Source: an uncultured Eubacterium sp.
Lineage (GTDB): Bacteria; Bacillota; Clostridia; Lachnospirales; Lachnospiraceae
Direction of reading: 5' to 3'
Assembly: GCA_934338065.1 (NCBI GenBank)
Contig: CAKRGX010000008.1
Location: 1-64,000 of the forward strand
DNA: 64,000 bases
Part shown: one piece after another, positions 46,287 to 54,354 of the stretch
Layout: each line of letters opens with the position of its first letter
Position numbering within the stretch: the first letter of the stretch is position 1
Translations under genes and position numbers: made by a program
The notes under the pieces: generated by a model
Told to the model about the DNA's origin: nothing
Database searches by the model: none
What the model saw: the letters and a program-made list of their open reading frames with translations, nothing else

Positions 46287-46353
46287 ATAGTAGTCCTTTC
46301 CATACTACTATTAGAGGATTTTTACTAAAATATACTATCAAAGGATTTTTACT
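46287..46353 (-). promoter_or_regulatory. operator-like repeats of the Xre gene
   Basis: Minus-strand direct repeat AGTAAAAATCCTYTRATAGTA, copies starting at 46353 and 46326 (27 bp apart), with a partial third AGTAAAAAT at the stop of the PilZ gene. Next to it is an inverted repeat ATAGTAGT-N9-ACTACTAT (46287-46311) just above the RBS. Confidence 0.6.
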
Positions 46354-46385
46354 CATTTAAGGATTTATTCCTTATTGAAGTATTT

Positions 46386-46730
46386 TTACTGTTCCATAGA
46401 CGCAGCGTAATCATTAATCACGTAATCCATGATGGATGCTGTGCCAACGATCTCGCAGCCATACAGATAGCCCTCATCCAGTTCCTGCTGACGAATGATC
46501 CGTACAACACAATTCAACGCATCCTGTTCTGCCAAAACCAAACGGGCATTAAAATAATAACCAATTGGCAGTTTGTTCACTGATTTAAAACCAATTCCTG
46601 CCTTAGAAATATCAATAACTTCTATTGGTTCATTAATGTTATCCATCTTAACATAATCCTGTTTAAACAAAGATGAAATCTCCAATTCCAACTTTGCCGG
46701 CCAACGCTTTTCACGCCGCATCTCTACCAT
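46386..46730 (-). CDS. PilZ-domain protein (probable c-di-GMP receptor)
   Basis: 114 aa from MVEMRREKRWPAK (GGAGG 6 nt upstream). Both halves of the PilZ ligand signature are present: RREKR (RxxxR, residues 5-9) and DISKAGIGF ((D/N)xSxxG, about residues 44-49). Single-domain form without effector. It follows gatB by 54 bases and may be read through from the aspS-gatCAB unit. No diguanylate cyclase is seen in the window. Confidence 0.88.
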   Translation of the reverse strand: MVEMRREKRWPAKLELEISSLFKQDYVKMDNINEPIEVIDISKAGIGFKSVNKLPIGYYFNARLVLAEQDALNCVVRIIRQQELDEGYLYGCEIVGTASIMDYVINDYAASMEQ

Positions 46731-46784
46731 ACCTATCCTCCATTCCGATGTGACTACACTGTACTGGCACATCTTCATCCGTTT

Positions 46785-48215
46785 TTACAAAATTTCCTGT
46801 AAAATTTTGTTTACTATTCCCGGATCTGCCTTGCCCTGCATAGCCTTCATCGTCTGACCTACCAGAAAACCAATTGCCTTTTTCTTCCCCGCCTGATAGT
46901 CGGCTACGGACTGAGGATTTTGTTCAACCACTTTTTGGATAATATCTCGCAATTCACCCTCGTCACTGACAGTTCCAAGACTATTATCCTCTACAAACTT
47001 CTCTACGTCAATATTTTCTTCAAACATTTTTTCAAAAACTTCTTTGGCAACCGTAGAATTAAGTACGCCTTTGTCTGTCAGTCCGATAAGTTTTGCCAGA
47101 TTTTCCGGAGTAAATACGATATCCTCCGGCTCCATTTCTTTTTCTTTTAGCAGCCGCATCGTCTCACCCATCAGCCAGTTTGATACTTTTTTCGGCGTTG
47201 CCCCTTTTGCTACTGTCTGTTCAAAAATGTCAGCCATTTTTTTGCTTGAAGTTATGATTGATATATCATACTCAGGTATATCAAATTCTTCTTTATAGCG
47301 TTTTGCCTTTGCCTCCTGAAATTCCGGCTCGCTTTCCTTTATCTGCCGGATCCATTCATCACTTATGACAATCGGCGTTAGATCCGGATCAGGGAAATAA
47401 CGGTAATCCTGTGCATCTTCCTTAGATCGCATAGCATAGGAGTATTCCTTATTATCATCCCAGCGCCGTGTCTCCTGAATCACTTTCCCGCCATCTTCAA
47501 GCAATTCAATCTGGCGGGCCCGTTCTCCCTCTATCGCACGGGCAATCGCCTTAAAGGAATTCAAGTTCTTCATCTCCGTTCTTGTACCAAATTCAGAAGC
47601 CCCCACCTCACGCACAGACAAGTTTACATCGGCACGCATTGAACCCTCATTCAGCTTGCAGTCAGACGCCCCCAGATACTGGATCGTCATGCGCAGTTTC
47701 TCAAGATAGGCAATTACTTCATCTGCACTGCGCATATCAGGTTCGGACACAATCTCAATCAGCGGCACACCGGAACGGTTATAATCTACTAGGGAACAAT
47801 CTGCCCAGTCATCATGAACTAATTTACCGGCATCCTCTTCCATATGAATCTCATGGATACCTACCTGCTTTTTCCCGCCGGCAGTCTCAATCTCCACGGA
47901 ACCATTGATACAGATTGGCAGATACAACTGTGATATCTGGTAGTTTTGAGGGTTGTCCGGATAAAAATAATTTTTGCGGTCAAATTTGCAATATTGATTG
48001 ATGTCACAATTCAAAGCCAGACCAACTGCCATCGCATACTCAACTACCTGCTTGTTAAGTACCGGAAGAGATCCTGGCATACCGGTACATACCGGGCAGG
48101 TGTGTGTGTTTGGCGCACCGCCAAAAGCGGTAGAACATCCACAGAATATTTTTGTCTTCGTTGCCAGTTCTACATGAACCTCCAGACCGATCACGGTTTC
48201 ATATTGTTTTGCCAT
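46785..48215 (-). CDS. gatB: Asp-tRNA(Asn)/Glu-tRNA(Gln) amidotransferase subunit B
   Basis: 476 aa from MAKQYETVIGLEVHVELATKTKIFCGCS; AGGAGG is 9 nt upstream of this ATG and only 3 nt from an earlier one. Kinase-like domain with the zinc cysteines (CGCS, CPVC), and the C-terminal YqeY-like tRNA-binding tail (SVADYQAGKKKAIGFLVGQTMKAMQGKADP). It activates the misacylated Asp/Glu for amidation by GatA. Confidence 0.97.
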   Translation of the reverse strand: MAKQYETVIGLEVHVELATKTKIFCGCSTAFGGAPNTHTCPVCTGMPGSLPVLNKQVVEYAMAVGLALNCDINQYCKFDRKNYFYPDNPQNYQISQLYLPICINGSVEIETAGGKKQVGIHEIHMEEDAGKLVHDDWADCSLVDYNRSGVPLIEIVSEPDMRSADEVIAYLEKLRMTIQYLGASDCKLNEGSMRADVNLSVREVGASEFGTRTEMKNLNSFKAIARAIEGERARQIELLEDGGKVIQETRRWDDNKEYSYAMRSKEDAQDYRYFPDPDLTPIVISDEWIRQIKESEPEFQEAKAKRYKEEFDIPEYDISIITSSKKMADIFEQTVAKGATPKKVSNWLMGETMRLLKEKEMEPEDIVFTPENLAKLIGLTDKGVLNSTVAKEVFEKMFEENIDVEKFVEDNSLGTVSDEGELRDIIQKVVEQNPQSVADYQAGKKKAIGFLVGQTMKAMQGKADPGIVNKILQEIL

Positions 48216-48217
48216 GG

Positions 48218-49663
48218 TCATTCTCCTCCTCTCATCTGCTCATACGTATAAGCTGCCTGTATAATCTTTTTTTCCTGAAAACAGTCCCCGATCAACTGAA
48301 GACCAATCGGCAGACCCTTGTTATCTTTTCCGCATGGAACGGTCATCCCTGGTAAACCTGCCAGATTAACCGATATCGTATAAATATCGCCAAGATACAT
48401 TTTGATCGGATCACTGAGACTCTCTCCCAGCTTAGGTGCTGTTGTAGGAGCAGCGGGTGACAAAATAATATCATAGCGCTCAAAGGCTTTATCAAAGGCT
48501 TTTTTTATCAAAGCCTTTGTACGAAGAGCTTTTAAATAATACGCATCATAATACCCACTACTCAGAACAAAAGATCCTAACATAATCCGTCTCTTTACTT
48601 CCGGTCCAAAGCCCTCGGAACGGGTCTTCTTATACATATTATGAAGACCTTCATATTCGTCTGTCCGATACCCATACTTAACACCATCAAAACGGGAAAG
48701 GTTGGAACTTGCCTCTGCGGATGCGATGACATAATAAGCCGGGATAGCATATTCGACCAGACTCAGATCAAACTCCTCGACAACAGCCCCAGCCTTCTTC
48801 AGCTCTTTTGCTGCTGCCATAACCGCATCTCTTACCTGTGGGTCAAGTCCTTCCTGAAAATAATCCCGTGGGATACCAATTTTCATCCCCGTTACATCCT
48901 TGACAAGCGCAGAAGTGAAATCCGTATCGTTTCTTTCCACCGAAGTGCTGTCCTTTCTGTCATAAGAAGAAATCGCCTCCAATATTGCAGCACAATCCGT
49001 TACATCTTTGGCTATCGGTCCGATCTGATCCAGAGAGGATCCATAAGCAATCAGGCCATAACGGGACACGGTTCCATATGTTGGCTTAATTCCGCTCACT
49101 CCGCAAAAAGAACTCGGCTGTCGAATAGACCCACCTGTATCCGAGCCTAACGCATAACTACATTCCTCAGCCGCCACTGCTGCACAGGAACCACCGGATG
49201 ATCCGCCTGGCACATGCTCTGTATTATGCGGATTTCGTGTGACACCAAACGCAGATGTCTCCGTTGTGCTTCCCATAGCAAATTCATCCATATTTGTCTT
49301 TCCAATAATCACAGCACCCGCTTTTTCCAGATTCCGGACCGCCTCAGAAGAATAGGTCGGTTTAAAGTTACTAAGAATCCTAGAACTGCATGTAGTGAGA
49401 ATGCCTTCGGTACACATGTTATCCTTGATTGCAACCGGCACACCGGCAAGCGGACCGGTCAGTTCTCCATTTTCTATCTTTTCCTGGACTTCCTTTGCCT
49501 TTGCCAGAATATCTTCTTCCGGCAGAACAGTAACAAAACTGTTTATCTGCCCCTCTTTTTCTTTTACTGCCTGTAAAGCATCCTTTGCCGCATCCATAGC
49601 AGTCACTTCACCTGCCTTGATCTTCTTGCCAAGTTCCACAGCAGTCAAACTCATCAAACTCAT
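48218..49663 (-). CDS. gatA: Asp-tRNA(Asn)/Glu-tRNA(Gln) amidotransferase subunit A
   Basis: 481-aa amidase-signature enzyme that frees ammonia from glutamine for transamidation. Ser-cisSer-Lys triad region visible in AIKDNMCTEG, then HVPGGSSGGSCAAVAAEECSYALGSDTGGSIRQPSSF (two pieces). The start has GGAGGG at 9 nt. It lies 14 bases after gatC. Confidence 0.97.
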   Translation of the reverse strand: MSLMSLTAVELGKKIKAGEVTAMDAAKDALQAVKEKEGQINSFVTVLPEEDILAKAKEVQEKIENGELTGPLAGVPVAIKDNMCTEGILTTCSSRILSNFKPTYSSEAVRNLEKAGAVIIGKTNMDEFAMGSTTETSAFGVTRNPHNTEHVPGGSSGGSCAAVAAEECSYALGSDTGGSIRQPSSFCGVSGIKPTYGTVSRYGLIAYGSSLDQIGPIAKDVTDCAAILEAISSYDRKDSTSVERNDTDFTSALVKDVTGMKIGIPRDYFQEGLDPQVRDAVMAAAKELKKAGAVVEEFDLSLVEYAIPAYYVIASAEASSNLSRFDGVKYGYRTDEYEGLHNMYKKTRSEGFGPEVKRRIMLGSFVLSSGYYDAYYLKALRTKALIKKAFDKAFERYDIILSPAAPTTAPKLGESLSDPIKMYLGDIYTISVNLAGLPGMTVPCGKDNKGLPIGLQLIGDCFQEKKIIQAAYTYEQMRGGE

Positions 49664-49677
49664 ATCCGTGTCCCTCC

Positions 49678-49971
49678 TTAATCAAATGTTTTTGGTACCA
49701 TATAAGTACCATCTTTTTTCGCCGGAGCATTCAACAACATATGATCACGGTCATCCCCATTTGTCACTTCATCTTCGCGAAATACATTCTGTACTGCAAA
49801 CACATGCGACATCGGCTCTACACCCTCGGTATCAAGCTCGTTCAGTTTATCAATATAATCCAGCATGCTTCCCATATCCTTCTTTGCCTGTTCCTTCTCT
49901 TCTTCGGACAATTCAAGCTTTGCCAGAATTCCTACATACTCAATCGTTTCATCTGAAATACTATTTGCCAT
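49678..49971 (-). CDS. gatC: Asp-tRNA(Asn)/Glu-tRNA(Gln) amidotransferase subunit C
   Basis: 97-aa linker subunit that wraps GatA and GatB. Typical sequence: [24 protein letters not shown], then [21 protein letters not shown] and VFREDEVT. It lies 36 bases after aspS. Confidence 0.96.
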   Translation of the reverse strand: MANSISDETIEYVGILAKLELSEEEKEQAKKDMGSMLDYIDKLNELDTEGVEPMSHVFAVQNVFREDEVTNGDDRDHMLLNAPAKKDGTYMVPKTFD

Positions 49972-50007
49972 GTTCCCTCTTCCTTTCCTTACCTACTTTT
50001 TGTTTCC

Positions 50008-51339
50008 TTACGGTTCCAGCCTGCTCAGATCTCTTGGAAACAATGTTGTCTCTCTTACATTTTCCTCTCCCAGAATCTTCATAGTCAAACGTTCCAGCCC
50101 GATTCCCAGACCTCCGTGCGGCGGCATGCCATGTTTAAAAATAAGCATATATTGTTCCATGCCTTCCTGTGTCATGCCACGATCTGCAATCTTGTCTGCC
50201 AGCATCTGATAATCATGAATACGCTGTCCCCCTGTCGTAATCTCCAATCCATGAAACAGCAGATCAAAGCTGAGCGTATACGTTGGATCTGCCGGATCAT
50301 CCATAGCATAAAACGGACGCTTTTTCGACGGATAATGCGTAACAAATACAAAATCAGCTCCCAGCTCTTCTTTAAAATATTGTCCGATCAGGGATTCCTC
50401 TTCCGGATCCAGATCATATGGGTTACGGATCTTCCGGTTATATTTCTCTGCCACAAGTTCTTTCGCCTTATCAAAACGCACCTGTGGAATCTCGTCTACC
50501 TTTGGCAGGGTTACGTCCAATACCTTTAATTCCTTTGCATACTCTTTTTCTAATAATGTCATGGTATACTGTAAAAATCCAGTCTCCATCTGCATAATAT
50601 CCTCAAAGCTCTCTATATATCCCATCTCAAAATCAAGGGACGTGTACTCATTTAAATGCCTTTTCGTGTTATGTTTTTCTGCACGAAAAACTGGAGCAGT
50701 CTCAAATACCCGGTCAAACACACCTACCATCATCTGTTTATAAAACTGTGGACTCTGTGCCAACACGGCATGTTTATGAAAATATTCCAGACGGAATAAA
50801 TTGGCTCCGCCTTCAGCGCCTCTTGCTCCTATCTTAGGTGAATGAATCTCCGTAAACCCTTCCTCATGCAAAAATTCACGAAATCCTCTTACAATTCCCT
50901 CCTGAATCCGGAACTTTGCCCGTTCTCTTACGTTTCGCAATGTCAGGGGACGAAGATCTAACTTTGTCTCCAATGACGTGTTAAGTTTCCATTTATTGAT
51001 AGCAATTGGCATCGCCTCACAAGGCGAAGAAAGTACATCCATATGTTTCAGACGGATCTCGAAACCATGTGGCGCGCGTTCCTCCGGAGTAACAACACCA
51101 CTTATCTCTACCGTTGATTCCTCTGTGAGATTTCCAAGGCTCAAACCCTCTATCCCCTTCTCATAAACCGTCTGTACAAGTCCTTCCCGTTTGCGAAGAA
51201 CGATAAATGCAACATCACCCATATCACGGATTTTGTGAATCGCCCCATTCATTTTTACTTCCCTTCCCTCATAGTCACCCATAAGGATATCTGAGATTTC
51301 TACCGTTTGTTTCTTAGTTTTTCCTGTCATGAATTGCAT
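50008..51339 (-). CDS. aspS: archaeal-type aspartyl-tRNA synthetase, probably non-discriminating
   Basis: 443-aa class IIb synthetase. N-terminal OB fold (VKMNGAIHKIRDMGDVAFIVLRKREG), class II motif 2 (FETAPVFRAEKHNTKRHLNEYTSLDFEMGYIE, two pieces) and motif 3 (PPHGGLGIGLERLTMKILG). It lacks the GAD insert of bacterial AspRS and matches the archaeal/eukaryotic size. Next to gatCAB, it probably also makes Asp-tRNA(Asn) for amidation. An AsnRS identity is the main alternative; the motif residues that separate them were not tested. Regulated by the T-box upstream. Confidence 0.9.
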   Translation of the reverse strand: MQFMTGKTKKQTVEISDILMGDYEGREVKMNGAIHKIRDMGDVAFIVLRKREGLVQTVYEKGIEGLSLGNLTEESTVEISGVVTPEERAPHGFEIRLKHMDVLSSPCEAMPIAINKWKLNTSLETKLDLRPLTLRNVRERAKFRIQEGIVRGFREFLHEEGFTEIHSPKIGARGAEGGANLFRLEYFHKHAVLAQSPQFYKQMMVGVFDRVFETAPVFRAEKHNTKRHLNEYTSLDFEMGYIESFEDIMQMETGFLQYTMTLLEKEYAKELKVLDVTLPKVDEIPQVRFDKAKELVAEKYNRKIRNPYDLDPEEESLIGQYFKEELGADFVFVTHYPSKKRPFYAMDDPADPTYTLSFDLLFHGLEITTGGQRIHDYQMLADKIADRGMTQEGMEQYMLIFKHGMPPHGGLGIGLERLTMKILGEENVRETTLFPRDLSRLEP

Positions 51340-51398
51340 CGTTCTAATCCCTCACTTTCTTTTCAATCCAAACAGACGCCTTGCCGGTCTTTTATAAC

Positions 51399-51676
51399 AA
51401 AAAAAGTCCCAGAAAAGCATCTCTGCTTATCTGGGACGGGAAAATTCTATAGCATTAATAAACCCGCGGTACCACCCGCGTTGAGATACCCCGTCGTATC
51501 TCCACCTCATTAAGACGATAACGGTGTCCGCCGAATCAACCTACTAAAAGTCTTCGTTCAGTTTCTCTGCTCCAGAATGTTCTCCTATTCACTGCTTCCA
51601 TAAGACGCTCGCAGTCCATGACGTCTCTCCCTGTCAATCAGTCGCTGCATGAATATTCGTTTCTTTCATCGCTTTG
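51399..51676 (-). ncRNA. T-box riboswitch upstream of aspS-gatCAB
   Basis: The minus strand carries GGGTGGTACCGCGGGTTT (about 51460-51477), the T-box/antiterminator core, then a terminator stem GTCCCAGA/TCTGGGAC (51431-51438, 51407-51414) with a run of T. Stem I lies in 51550-51670. Its 3' side reads CTGAACGAAGAC (51550-51561), holding possible specifier triplets GAA, AAC and GAC. It senses uncharged tRNA, most likely Asn or Asp. Confidence 0.92.
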
Positions 51677-51681
51677 CGAGT

Positions 51682-51710
51682 ATTCTAGCATAGAAAAAAG
51701 AAATTGTAAA
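51682..51710 (-). promoter_or_regulatory. promoter of the T-box/aspS unit
   Basis: Minus-strand TTTACA (51705-51710), 17 nt, TAGAAT (51682-51687), starting only 11 bases past the stop of the binding-protein gene upstream. Confidence 0.75.
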
Positions 51711-51720
51711 GTGCTTTTTG

Positions 51721-53139
51721 CTAATGTTTTTTTGAAAATTTATCATACTCCGCATTTACTTTCTCAACTTTTTTATCCCATTTTGAAGAAAGTTCCTCTA
51801 TCTTCTTGGCAGGACTCTCCGCCAAAGCATACACACTATAACAGTATTCCCCAAGATCCATGTTCGTAATCATCGGCAGATACGAGGTTTGCTTGCGCTT
51901 ATCTTCTTTCATCATCATTAACGTCTCATCCACGGCACGGTCATCACGGAAGCGGTCGTAGTATTGTTCACAATACGCCTCATCCTCTGAATAACCATCA
52001 ATCGGCTGTGTGTACATATCATAAGCAAATGCAATTTTCTCTGCTGTAGCATCATCAAAACAACTTGGCATAACAACAATATTATCATTTGGTATCGTCT
52101 TATTCATTGCTTTCTTGTTCGCCTGATTATAAGGGAACATCACAAAGCCCCAGTCATCTTTCATTTCTTTAAAACCGGTTATCTCATATACTTCGGATGT
52201 CTGCATTGCCACTTCGCCATCACGAAATGCTGCTTTATACCAGTCCCACGCCGATGCTCCTGCTGGTTTCGGCATGATATAACCCTTTTTAATCATGTCA
52301 ACACCCCACACCATCGCATCTTTAAAATTCTGTGTGCCTATCGCATTCACATACCTGCCCTCTTTGTTTTTGCTAATAAAGGTTGCATCGTTACATGCTG
52401 CACACATTGGCAGATAATATTTAGAAAAGCTCGCCATTGCATACTGGTCCATATTGCCATCCCCATCCTTATCTTTTGTCAGACGTTTACAATACTCCTC
52501 AAACTTTTCCCAGGTCCATTGACCGGACGCCTGCAGATCATAAGGCTCTTCTTCCGGAATTCCTGCTTCCTTGAGTAGTCTCTTATTAAAGAAAATACCC
52601 CCTCTTGGCTCTCTCTCGGCACTCATGCCCCAGATGCCATCCCCGATACTCATCAGATCCGTAACTGTCGGATTCCACTTTTCCTCTGTAAAATCCAGTT
52701 CGGGAAGTTTTGATAAATCTTTCATAAGTCCCTTCAATAACGGTGCCGATACCATCTCCTGGTATAGATAATACAACTGACAGGATGGATTGTTTGCCAT
52801 CACATCATTTACATATTTGGCCTGCATCCCCTCATAAGAGTATGCATTCTCTCGCCTGATCGTAAAATTGTACTTCTTCTGAATTTTGTCATAGTACTGT
52901 TCTTTTGCCTTTTCATAATCGGACTTTTCACCATCCAGTTCTTCTGTATACCAGTCTCCCACAAGAATACTCATTCCCCCCAGATCGCTGAATGTTTTTT
53001 TGTCCTTTGATGCAGCAGTTTTTGTGTCGTTTGTTGTTACATCGTGTGGTTTCTTATCTCCGGTGCATCCAGACATACATCCGATTGTTAACAAAAAACT
53101 CAATCCCAACGCCAATACCTTTTTCACTTTCATTCTCAT
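51721..53139 (-). CDS. extracellular solute-binding lipoprotein (ABC sugar uptake, family 1)
   Basis: 472 aa from MRMKVKKVLALG (GGGGGAA upstream). Lipoprotein signal with candidate Cys21 or Cys25 (TIGCMSGC). Typical cluster 1 binding-protein features: PELDFTEEKWNPTVTDLMSIGDGIWGMSAEREPRGGIFFNKRLLKEAGIPEEEPYD and QWTWEKFEEYCKRLTKDKDGDG (pieces). It probably binds oligosaccharide. No ABC permease genes adjoin, so it is an orphan or works with a distant transporter. Confidence 0.88.
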   Translation of the reverse strand: MRMKVKKVLALGLSFLLTIGCMSGCTGDKKPHDVTTNDTKTAASKDKKTFSDLGGMSILVGDWYTEELDGEKSDYEKAKEQYYDKIQKKYNFTIRRENAYSYEGMQAKYVNDVMANNPSCQLYYLYQEMVSAPLLKGLMKDLSKLPELDFTEEKWNPTVTDLMSIGDGIWGMSAEREPRGGIFFNKRLLKEAGIPEEEPYDLQASGQWTWEKFEEYCKRLTKDKDGDGNMDQYAMASFSKYYLPMCAACNDATFISKNKEGRYVNAIGTQNFKDAMVWGVDMIKKGYIMPKPAGASAWDWYKAAFRDGEVAMQTSEVYEITGFKEMKDDWGFVMFPYNQANKKAMNKTIPNDNIVVMPSCFDDATAEKIAFAYDMYTQPIDGYSEDEAYCEQYYDRFRDDRAVDETLMMMKEDKRKQTSYLPMITNMDLGEYCYSVYALAESPAKKIEELSSKWDKKVEKVNAEYDKFSKKH

Positions 53140-53221
53140 AGCAATTCCCCCAATCCTCAGATGCACAGCATCTTATATCTTTTACTACATATTGTCATGA
53201 ATGAGAAAAAGGTTCACCCTG

Positions 53222-53914
53222 TTACCAAATTAGAGAAAAAAGATTAGCACCTGCCACGGTAATAACCCCTGACATCACAATTGCCAGACTGCTCATAGCA
53301 CCTTCCACTTCTCCCATTTCCAGTGCTTTTGCCGTTCCTATCGCATGGGCCGAAGTTCCAAGAGCAAGACCGACCGCCACCTTTTCTTTTATTTTAAACA
53401 GCTTACAGATGCTCTCACCAATCACATTTCCAATGATTCCTGTTACTACGATGACAGCAACTGTGATTGTTACCATTCCTCCCAGTTCTTCACTCACTCC
53501 CATTCCGATTGCTGTTGTTATTGATTTAGGCAGAAAAGTAACATACTCCTCATAGTTCAAATGAAACAATATAGCTAATATCAGTGTACTTGCCAGACTT
53601 GTCAGTACGCCGGCCAGCACGCCAAGTCCAATCGCCACCCCATGTTTTTTTAACGTTTCGAGCTGCCGGTACAAGGGAACCGCCAAAGCAACTGTTGCCG
53701 GTGTCAACAGATAACTAAGTACGGCACTTCCACCTTCATAATAGGAATAATCAACCTTGCACAGAAGAAGAACAACAATGACAAACAAAATTGATATAAG
53801 CAGTGGATTGCAGATCGCCCACTTTGTCTTTTTCTTCAGCAAAGTACCAATCTCATAGCCTACCAGACTGACCGCCACAGCAAAAAACATCGAATCACCC
53901 AATAATTCATTCAT
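53222..53914 (-). CDS. lrgB: LrgB/CidB-family membrane protein
   Basis: 230 aa with about seven hydrophobic helices. Family stretches: GGSAVLSYLLTPATVALAVPLYRQ, KSITTAIGMGVSEELGG and LGTSAHAIGTAKALEMGEVEGAMSSLAIV. LrgAB proteins modulate autolysis or pyruvate uptake, depending on species. It overlaps lrgA by 8 bases. Confidence 0.93.
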   Translation of the reverse strand: MNELLGDSMFFAVAVSLVGYEIGTLLKKKTKWAICNPLLISILFVIVVLLLCKVDYSYYEGGSAVLSYLLTPATVALAVPLYRQLETLKKHGVAIGLGVLAGVLTSLASTLILAILFHLNYEEYVTFLPKSITTAIGMGVSEELGGMVTITVAVIVVTGIIGNVIGESICKLFKIKEKVAVGLALGTSAHAIGTAKALEMGEVEGAMSSLAIVMSGVITVAGANLFSLIW

Positions 53915-54278
53915 CCTCTGTCACCTCACCTTTCTTTCCGTGTCGTAAGAAAAACTGCGTCACATGACCTGTCACGATCATAACTAATGCCGTGATTACA
54001 AGAACAGCAATTAAAATCGGCACGAGCAATGTCTGAAACTGCCCCCACTTCGTCATCAAACCGACACCTGCCGGGATAAAACATAATGGCATAATATCAA
54101 TCAGAAAATCTGCCGCATTTTCTATCTGTTCCAATTTAATAATCTTTAGACACAGACACATCACCAGCAGTAACATACCATATATACCGGCCGGTATTGA
54201 TAACGGGATCAGATAACGAAGGACCTCTCCCACAAATGTAATAAATAAAATAATTAAAAATTGACGAATCCACTTCAT
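53907..54278 (-). CDS. lrgA: LrgA/CidA-family holin-like protein
   Basis: 123 aa from MKWIRQFLIILFITFVGEVLRYL, the second in-frame ATG, which has GGAGG at 11 nt; the first ATG sits against the terminator stem. Four helices, with SIPAGIYGMLLLVMCLCLKIIKLEQIENAADFLIDIMPLCFIPAGVGLM (in two stretches) typical of LrgA. Coupled to lrgB. In B. subtilis the homologues form a pyruvate transporter. Confidence 0.92.
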   Translation of the reverse strand: MKWIRQFLIILFITFVGEVLRYLIPLSIPAGIYGMLLLVMCLCLKIIKLEQIENAADFLIDIMPLCFIPAGVGLMTKWGQFQTLLVPILIAVLVITALVMIVTGHVTQFFLRHGKKGEVTEDE

Positions 54279-54296
54279 ATTCCAACTAACCTCCAT

Positions 54297-54332
54297 TCAA
54301 AAAGGGCATAATATCTCTATGATATCATGCCC
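54297..54332 (-). terminator. terminator of the GH115-uxaC unit
   Basis: Hairpin GGGCATGATATC/GATATTATGCCC (54321-54332, 54304-54315) then TTTTT on the minus strand, between the GH115 stop and lrgA. Confidence 0.8.
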
Positions 54333-54354
54333 CAATTCACCAATCTGTTACTCT

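Noticed and set aside
49395..50084. 229-codon plus-strand ORF
   Set aside because: Antisense to gatA, gatC and the end of aspS; a Ser/Phe/Pro composition typical of shadow frames.
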